Shown: piece by piece, positions 57,881 to 64,000 of the stretch
How the letters are laid out: every line of letters begins with the position of its first letter
Numbering within the stretch: the stretch's first letter is position 1
Assembly (NCBI GenBank): GCA_021234155.1
Contig: JAJEKV010000212.1
Span: 744,001 to 808,000 of the forward strand
Length of the DNA: 64,000 nucleotides
Source of the DNA: Isoetes taiwanensis
Lineage: Eukaryota; Streptophyta; Lycopodiopsida; Isoetales; Isoetaceae
Direction of reading: 5' to 3'
Notes under the pieces: model-generated
The model's database searches: none
Told to the model about the DNA's origin: nothing
What the model saw: the letters and a program-made list of their open reading frames with translations, nothing else
Translations under genes and position numbers: made by a program

Positions 57881-58571
57881 GACTCAAGTCTTTCAAGTTT
57901 ACAGTCATATGATATGTCACCTTTAGTTAGAAGTTGGATTCTAATCTGATAGTCAATGTTTTCTACTGCCAAGCGAGATAGCTCAGAATAATGATATGCT
58001 TGAAACAAGTTTTCTGGCTTCAAACAGAAGAAAATCCTCGCATGGTGTTGTGATGGACGAGACAACATTCATAAAGAATATTAAGGGTTTGTGTAGCGGT
58101 GATGTTAATGGGCTCACCAGGTTACAATGATTGTGTTTTTGCTTACCTTCTTGGCACGTGTTCCCATCAACTTATTTCTCATGTCCCTTTACAACAGAAG
58201 GTAAAATTTGCCATGTGACTGGAGTCTAGATTTTGATCCAAATATATTTCATTTTTTATTTTCACATGAGGTCATACAATTACAATATAAAATAATTACC
58301 TTAAAAGTTTCTACAATGAACAATGGTTTATAAAAGAAGAAATTCATTTCATTGGCTTTGCTGACCTACAATCACTTCAATGTTTTAACCTCAACTCCAG
58401 CTAGAAAACCAATGGCTAATAGCAGAACAAGTGCATATGAAAGAAGGCAAACTAGAGTCATTAAAGCAGCATGAATCAACATGTTACAGAGAAGCAACAA
58501 TTAATAGGGTGCAACTTCTTTGGAAGCTTGCATACATATTAAAGAAGCAACAATTAAAGAAGCAACAATTA

Positions 58572-58912
58572 GGGAACGTTCCCATGGAATCGACCAGACT
58601 CTATTTTTTCCAGGTCGAAGTCGAAGTCGAGCGGTTCCCATGCAGCAGAGGTAAGGTTGCCTTTAAGGAAAACTCAGATTTTTCCAGAAATGAAGGACCA
58701 TTTCTGAAAGGTCGGGTTGCTGCCTTTGTTTTGTCTTTTAACTGATCAACCGATGAAGCAGCCGATGAAGCAGCCGGTGAAGATCGAAGCCGATGAAGAT
58801 CTAGCCGGTTTCTGAGCAGAGGAGTAGTGCAGTCGCATGGGAACAGTCTTCTTCCCACTTCAACCTCGACCTCACTCTTCTGCGGTCAGGTCAGGCTCAT
58901 GGGAACGTAGCC
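58572..58912 (+). mobile_element. PIF/Harbinger-type MITE, 341 bp, inside Helitron
   Basis: Left end GGGAACGTTCCCATGGAAT and right end, read inward, GGCTACGTTCCCATGAGCC form imperfect terminal repeats. Direct TTA duplications flank it at 58569-58571 and 58913-58915. The ends share the GTTC-x-CATG pattern with the Harbinger terminus at 50312, so a related transposase may have moved it. A short ORF inside has no domain. Confidence 0.8.
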
Positions 58913-58915
58913 TTA

Positions 58916-59646
58916 GTAGGGTTTGCAACTTCTTGGGAAGCTTGCATGCATATTATAAGTTGTGACATGTTAATTGTTGTGTTATAAGTTATGACATGGT
59001 AATTGTTGTTGTGGTACTTTAATGTTCTGCCATATGAATGTGGGTATAGTTCCCATTGTTTTGCAATGTACTTTTTGTCATTGGTTCAAAAAAACACTTT
59101 GTTTCTATAGTTATCACAGTAGGCGCATATAGATACATATATTCAAGAAAATCCATTAAGCCCATCCTTCATCTTTTGCAAGTAGGCGTATATATATTCA
59201 AGAAAATCCATCTTTCATCTTTTGCAATGTTTCATATTTAATTGGCAAGAGTCATGAACACAAGTTTCGTATTTTATTTGAACATACAATTAACATCCAA
59301 GTATTTTTAAAGATATCTCTAATAAAGGAGCAAAGTACTTTTAAAGATAGCTATAGGTAAAGGTGCAATACACAATGAACAAGCCCTCTAAGGTCACACT
59401 AAATAACACAACAAATGCAATGCTTCCAAAAGTTTACATGATGTTCACAACTCATCCATAGCCATAACACATCCACATTCATGTACAAGCAGCAAGAGAC
59501 CATGACTATATGAGATTTAGTAAACACCATCAACAACCCATAGACATGGCCACTTGCAATCTACATGTTTCCAAAATGATCCAATGGCCCAGAAGTTGTT
59601 CTATGCAAATAGACAAGTTCCCAACATTTATAGGTTCCCAAAATAT
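58916..59646. other. Helitron body, no gene
   Basis: AT-rich sequence with a repeated ATATATTCAAGAAAATCCAT word near 59137 and 59190. No gene seen. Confidence 0.5.
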
Positions 59647-61311
59647 GCCCAGCAACGCTGGGCACCGTTACTAGTATACTAGTAATGGTGCCCAGCGTTG
59701 CTGGGCATAAGTTGCGATCCTGTAAGTGTTTTATGTCGTTGAAAGGTTTCTTGTTATTAAAGTTGAAGGCCACACAAAGATACACCTTGGCACATGGCCT
59801 TGTCTCTTCATATGCAAATGCCAGAATCATAATCATCAATTATTAAGTGATTCTACATGTATTTTCAATGAGGATTGGTGACTCATTTGATGAAACAATG
59901 GTTTCTAGGTTTCACTTTTTAATAAAGAGAAGTACATCTAGGCAAATGAGGAGCATTCCAAGCAGCAAGGGAAAATTTGATGGTAATCTATGTTAATGAT
60001 TCATGTGCGTTTTAAGTTCCAACAGGTCCAATTTTCCTTAGAAGATAGCTTGTCTCAACAACTTTGTTTATCACAAGCCTTTCTAAATAATAATTGAAAT
60101 CAAGGACTTCATATGCATAAATATGAGACATTCGACATTTGTCCCCATTTGATCCTTCAGTTTGGAAAAAATGCAAAAAGTTTGGAAAAAATGCAAAACA
60201 TGTGCAAATTTCTGTCAATCCTTAAAGAACGTAGTATACCCTTCTAGAATTTGATGTAGTCTTGTTTTTTATTGAATATGCATTGTACGTAACAATTTGT
60301 TTGCAACCATTTTACAGCATTCATTTTGGAGCAAGCTTAGAAAGGAATATCCTTCTCCAATATTGACAGTATTGCAGAATTATTATAATTACTCACATGC
60401 TTTATAACGTATTCAATGTCCTGCCCCCTGGCAGCTCTCCCCATGTTTTCAGCTTCTTTCGGATTTTTTAAAAGAAACATCATCCCAAAAGCAAAAGTAT
60501 GTGGCACCGCTTGACATTAACAACCTGTTTTTACGTGAACAATGCTATGAAAACCACCTAAAAAGACATAGTATGCCATATTAGAACCAGATAAAATAAA
60601 CTGTCCATCTTGCTCTAAAAAATGGATTGCATGGCAATAGAAACCTTTGATGCAATCAATCTATGTACCAGATGCTACATTACTTATCCTGCAAGTGTCT
60701 TGTCCATTGTAAAAAAGCTAAAGTAAGGCAAACTACACCAGCAATATAGAAGAGGAGAAAGGGCAAATCATGACACAAATGAAGCAAAGAAAAAGGCTAG
60801 AGTAGCATTGGTAGGGGCTATGAATGAGAAAAAACCCTCTGCAGCACATTACTAAGAATATAGAATTATGTAAGAAAATGAAAAGGCTAAATTAACATTG
60901 CTAGAAGCTATGGATGAGAAAAAGGCCTCTGTAGCACATTACTAAAAACATAGAATTATATATGTGCAATTTAGTAGACTAATGGATTTGAAAAGCTACA
61001 CCTAAATAAATCATCATGAAACGAACCAAGCTGTGGGGTTAACATAAATGATAACTGTGCTTGTATCTGGATAATCTTTATAGAGGATAAACAATCCTTG
61101 GCTAGAGAAAGTAAGCAATGAATTGACATAGAATTTTTAGTCTCTTTATGTGGTATATGCACCTGAGAGCAATAACCAAACTCCAAGACCAGCCAATATT
61201 CACATGAACCGAGAGAAAAAACCCTACATGGATGCTCCAAAACCACTCCTTTAAAAGAGAGGTTTTTTGCTACTTTTCCTCTGCCTTATCTCATCATATG
61301 GCTAGAGTGTA

Positions 61312-61550
61312 TTATCCGGCCCCCCTGTGGCCCCCCTGTCACAGGCATGGAATTATCCGGCCCCCCATCTGCCAGTGTGGAGGTTCTGTCGGCGGGAACT
61401 CCAAATGAACGCCAAGCGTGAGGAGAAATCAGCTCCACGATTGTCGCTTTGTGCCCTTCAATGCTGTTTGTGCCCTTCAATCTGCTTTTGTCGGGAGGGG
61501 GCGGATAATTCCATGCTCGTGATGTGGGGAAAGCTGGGGGGAACGGATAA
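61312..61550. mobile_element. Fold-back MITE, 239 bp, TA target duplication
   Basis: Ends TTATCCGGCCCCCC and (inward) TTATCCGTTCCCCCC are inverted. TA lies on both sides (61310-61311, 61551-61552). An inner pair CATGGAATTATCCG / CGGATAATTCCATG is also inverted. The TA target suggests a mariner-like relationship; this is inference. Confidence 0.7.
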
Positions 61551-61835
61551 TAAACCTGATCCCATCATATAGATCTGTGTCAAGAAAGAAATACATAATA
61601 TAAAAAGTAGCAAAGAAAAACCTCACTTGAACTATTGTTGCCAATTTCTGCTGCATTTATCTGGCTTGGATGTGCTTACAGAGAGGCAATAGATTCGAAA
61701 CTCCTATAGCAAAACCTCATGCCTCTGTCAGTCTTATACCCCAAGCCCATGGCCAAGCTCCATGCCTCTTGTGACAAAATGAAGCGCCTCTCTCTGCGAT
61801 GGCCTTATTTTCGTCAAAGGCTGCAAAACGTAGCA

Positions 61836-62019
61836 CCTTAACACACTGCCCCTCAAGTTTATAGTGATCCAACGGCTGAGATCAATCTTGATCAGTGTGT
61901 TACTGGAGCCATAACACACTGCTACTCCATAACACCCTAGGATGTTATGAAATGGATGGATCCAGATCGATTTTGATAATGATCGGATGGCCCAAAACTC
62001 TCGGGGCAGTGTGTTAAGG
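61836..62019. mobile_element. Fold-back element, 184 bp
   Basis: Terminal 17 bp CCTTAACACACTGCCCC is the exact reverse complement of 62003-62019. Inner parts also pair partly (GATCAATCTTGATC, ATCGATTTTGATAATGATC). Target duplication not clear. It directly abuts the next palindrome. Confidence 0.7.
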
Positions 62020-62022
62020 GCG

Positions 62023-62165
62023 ATAACGCCCTGGCCCTCGGGTGTTACTTCAAAAAAAAATTTCGGGCCATCAAAATGGCTCGGGCATGCGCTACGCGCA
62101 CACCCTCGCCATTTTGATGGCCCTCAAATTTTTTTTTCAGTAACACCCTCGGCCTAGGGCGTTAT
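62023..62165. repeat. Near-perfect 143 bp palindrome
   Basis: Left arm ATAACGCCCTGGCCCTCGGG and onward pairs with the right arm to its end at GGGCGTTAT. Both arms contain GGGCCATCAAAATGGC-type sequence and a run of A or T. Probable MITE or part of a compound fold-back with 61836-62019. Confidence 0.8.
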
Positions 62166-62525
62166 CTACTCCATAATATGCCATAACTTGAATATTACAT
62201 GCCATCCCTTAAGATTGTAAGGGACGGGATGATGCCAGCACCGGAAGCTCTCATCAGATGGAAACATTGTTGCAACTCCGATTGCCAGAAAACCCTGCTA
62301 TGGCGGCTTTGGCAATCGACAACAAAAGGGTTTTCTGGTGTAGACCATCGGATCTGCACCATAATAGCCAATGAAACCCCTTTAGCTCCCCTTTTTTTCA
62401 GCGGAAAAACCTAAAGTAAAAAGAAGTTGGAATAAACGGAGATGATGCCACGTGGTATAGATAAATCTCAACCGCCCAATTTAGGGCTCGGTGCACTACA
62501 TACACTAAAACATTAAGATATAAGA

Positions 62526-63269
62526 TGTACACTGACAAACTTATTTACACGAATTTCAAGTCGTCTCCTCGGACCCGTGGGTTAAAAGGGTTAACCACCC
62601 TTATGAGGCCATTACGGCTAATAAACAGGCTTCTAATTCAACCCTTACAATTATGGCCATAAGATTTAAATATGAATCTATATGAAGTGGGCAATGAGAT
62701 GGAAGAAAGGAAGCACTTTAAGAGGCACAATTTGGACTTGAGATAATTAGTACAGCCATTCACTAATAGAATTTGATTGGTCAATGCTAGAAATCATTGA
62801 TGGGGAAGGGATTATGTTAATAAATGAGCCATTTAACTTAGTGCATTAATGACATGTGCATGATAAAACACATTTTTCCAATATAGTATAGACATCTTGG
62901 CGCACCATATGCTAGTTTGGCTTCGAACATATACTTCATTTTGCCATTACGTCTCCAATACAGTACACCAAGATGACCTCGTCACTCCTTCCATGAAAGC
63001 AGCAAGTAAAACAAGTCCACCTTCATCCATTCAAGCTTCCACTTGGAAAATCACTGGTTCAACGTACGCATCAAATTGAAATCTTCTTTGCATGACAACT
63101 TGCAAAGACTTAACTAATCCATATAAGCTCAATGACATATATGTATTTATCTCATCCAAAAAAATGTCAACGCATTATGTTATAGCCTTAGGCCTGTTTG
63201 AAAATTCTTATGTACCCAACCATAGGCATTTGTTGTTCTTGCTTTCTTTCCGGGATTCTAAAAGTAGAG
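62526..63269. other. Flank of Helitron and upstream region of the TIR gene
   Basis: No gene. If the gene at 63270 is real its promoter would lie here, but I see no convincing TATA box or other signal at a proper distance. Confidence 0.4.
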
Positions 63270-63702
63270 ATGGCGTTCAAAGTCTTCATTTTTGGCGACC
63301 GGCGAAACACGAAAAAAAGTGAAGGCCTTGGGACAAGAGCTGTTGCATGCAGGCCTTGGATACACCGAAACTGAGAATGAAGCGGATGTGATTGTTCTCT
63401 TTGTCACTGCGCAACTTGTAGATCCACTTTCTAAGGACAGCGATGGTGCTCAAAAGTTTCTGAAAAACGATTTCTCGAAGCTGATGATCTTGGTGACTGA
63501 TGAAGACCCATTTCATTTGAAGAATCGAATGGGGGGCAAAGGGTGGAATGACACTATGTTGAAGCAGATTACATATCAATTTTGTATAATTTGTAAGGAG
63601 ACCATGAAGGAGTGTGCACAGAAAATCAAGAACAATTTGAATACAATATACAACAGCTCCTTTGACATATTCTTGAGCCACGCAGGAGAGGACAAGACCT
63701 TT
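63270..63702 (+). pseudogene. TIR-domain protein with an unusual N-terminal alpha/beta domain, truncated
   Basis: ATG 63270 starts MAFKVFIFGD. A one-base frame change near 63290 leads to ETRKKVKALGQELLHAGLGY, ADVIVLFVTAQLVDPLSKDS and FSKLMILVTDEDPFHLKN. Three hydrophobic strands (KVFIFG, DVIVLFV, KLMILV) alternating with helices suggest a Rossmann-like domain of about 120 residues that I do not recognise. After ICKETMKECAQKIKNNL comes SFDIFLSHAGEDKTF, the start of a TIR domain (first strand and the box with S-x-x-G-E-D). TIR domains in plants act as NADases in immune receptors. At 63703 a CACTA end cuts the domain off after about 15 residues. Any NB-ARC or LRR part would lie beyond the insertion and outside the window. 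Confidence 0.65.
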
Positions 63703-64000
63703 CACTACAAGAAAAGGGGTCAATTAGTGTCATCAAAATGTCACCAAAACATTAGAAAGTGTACTTATGACCTTATTGGTGACGTTTTTTATAGAGGTGA
63801 TGCTACAGGTGCCACATTTTGTGTTATCTATAGCCTCACTTTTTGTGTCACCAATAGTGTCACTAAGTTTGCTATGACACTATAGATGTTGCTATTAGCA
63901 TCAATTATAACATCATCAATTGTTACATATATAGCATCAGTGTCAATGTCAGTGCCCACTACTAACGTTATAGGTATTGTTATTAGCATCAGATATAGGT
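63703..64000 (+). mobile_element. CACTA (En/Spm) transposon, left end, runs off the window
   Basis: CACTACAAGAAAA at 63703-63715 is the canonical En/Spm terminal inverted repeat. What follows has repeated GTGTCA(C/T)C, TGTCACCAA and GTGTCACTAA words on both strands, typical of subterminal transposase-binding repeats, and ATTAGCATCA repeats near 63893 and 63981. The 3 bp left flank is TTT. The transposase and right end are not in the window. Confidence 0.85.

Larger units (their letters stand above)
56220..59674 (+). mobile_element. Helitron (plus strand), complete ends, with captured exons
   Basis: The 5' end at 56220 reads TCCTATATTATAATGTTATT, preceded by A. The 3' end reads hairpin GCCCAGC-AAC-GCTGGGC (59647-59663), ACCGTTA, CTAG (59671-59674), with T next. 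The 5' subterminal region (CCCAGCCCTAATTTGGGCGG) is shared with the Helitron ending at 62525. At 3455 bp with no Rep/helicase, it is non-autonomous. It carries an adenylosuccinate synthetase exon, other exon-like pieces and a Harbinger-type MITE. Confidence 0.85.
59679..62525 (-). mobile_element. Helitron (minus strand), complete ends, abutting the previous one
   Basis: On the minus strand the 5' end at 62525 reads TCTTATATCTTAATGTTTTA, preceded by A, with GAGCCCTAAATTGGGCGG about 37 bp in. The 3' end reads hairpin GCCCAGC-AAC-GCTGGGC, ACCATTA, CTAG at 59682-59679, followed by T. Length is 2847 bp with no Rep/helicase ORF. Only TATA (59675-59678) separates its 3' end from that of the plus-strand Helitron. 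It contains three fold-back elements. No captured exon was recognised; ORF 61246-60971 has no domain. Confidence 0.85.

Noticed and set aside
59647-59706. 60 bp palindrome as a stand-alone MITE or terminator
   Set aside because: Each half is a full Helitron 3' terminus with CTAG|T, and matching 5' ends exist at 56220 and 62525.

Overview
This is a eukaryotic, plant-nuclear, transposon-dominated window with no intact host gene. Signs of a land plant are a Ty1/copia element primed by the usual plant initiator-Met tRNA site, an EDR2-type (DUF1336) exon, a plant-like adenylosuccinate synthetase exon and a plant-style TIR exon. Low gene density, AT richness and the mix of repeats suggest a large non-flowering plant genome (fern, lycophyte or bryophyte); that is inference. 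No rRNA, tRNA or CRISPR array was seen.

Layout. 1-1773: decayed minus-strand coding sequence of unknown family. 2941: a Helitron 3' end. 3968-9484: local duplications, including a LINE ORF1 relic, (TTATC)n arrays and a 2.1 kb tandem duplication whose two units each carry an EDR2-like exon. 10841-12225: relic of a membrane-protein family that recurs at 50313-50787. 14005-17090, 34948-37760 and 38600-41360: three degenerate copies of one large transposase-like protein with a shared intron position and a Cys-rich finger; the last two lie head to head. 20580-23000: weak multi-exon relic. 25440-28325: RING-like gene of unknown family. 28492-34642: a Helitron with a second Helitron (30781-34225) nested inside. 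43580-46130: NIF/FCP1-like phosphatase relic and a coiled-coil (taxilin-like?) relic. 46825-47245: duplications and a perfect 51 bp inverted repeat. 49279-50312: PIF/Harbinger transposase with one terminal repeat. 50788-55503: full-length Ty1/copia element with 5 bp target duplication, sitting inside the membrane-protein coding sequence. 56220-62525: two Helitrons of one terminal family abutting 3' end to 3' end, the left one carrying an adenylosuccinate synthetase exon and a Harbinger-type MITE, the right one carrying three fold-back MITEs. 63270-64000: a gene with an unfamiliar alpha/beta domain fused to a TIR domain, cut by a CACTA element whose end runs off the window.

The window is best read as layered insertion: old genes and gene fragments, broken by DNA transposons and a retrotransposon, with Helitrons carrying exons from elsewhere. 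Almost every reading frame has small frame breaks, even in the copia element whose LTRs are still very alike. Some breaks may therefore be consensus errors in the assembly and not biological decay.
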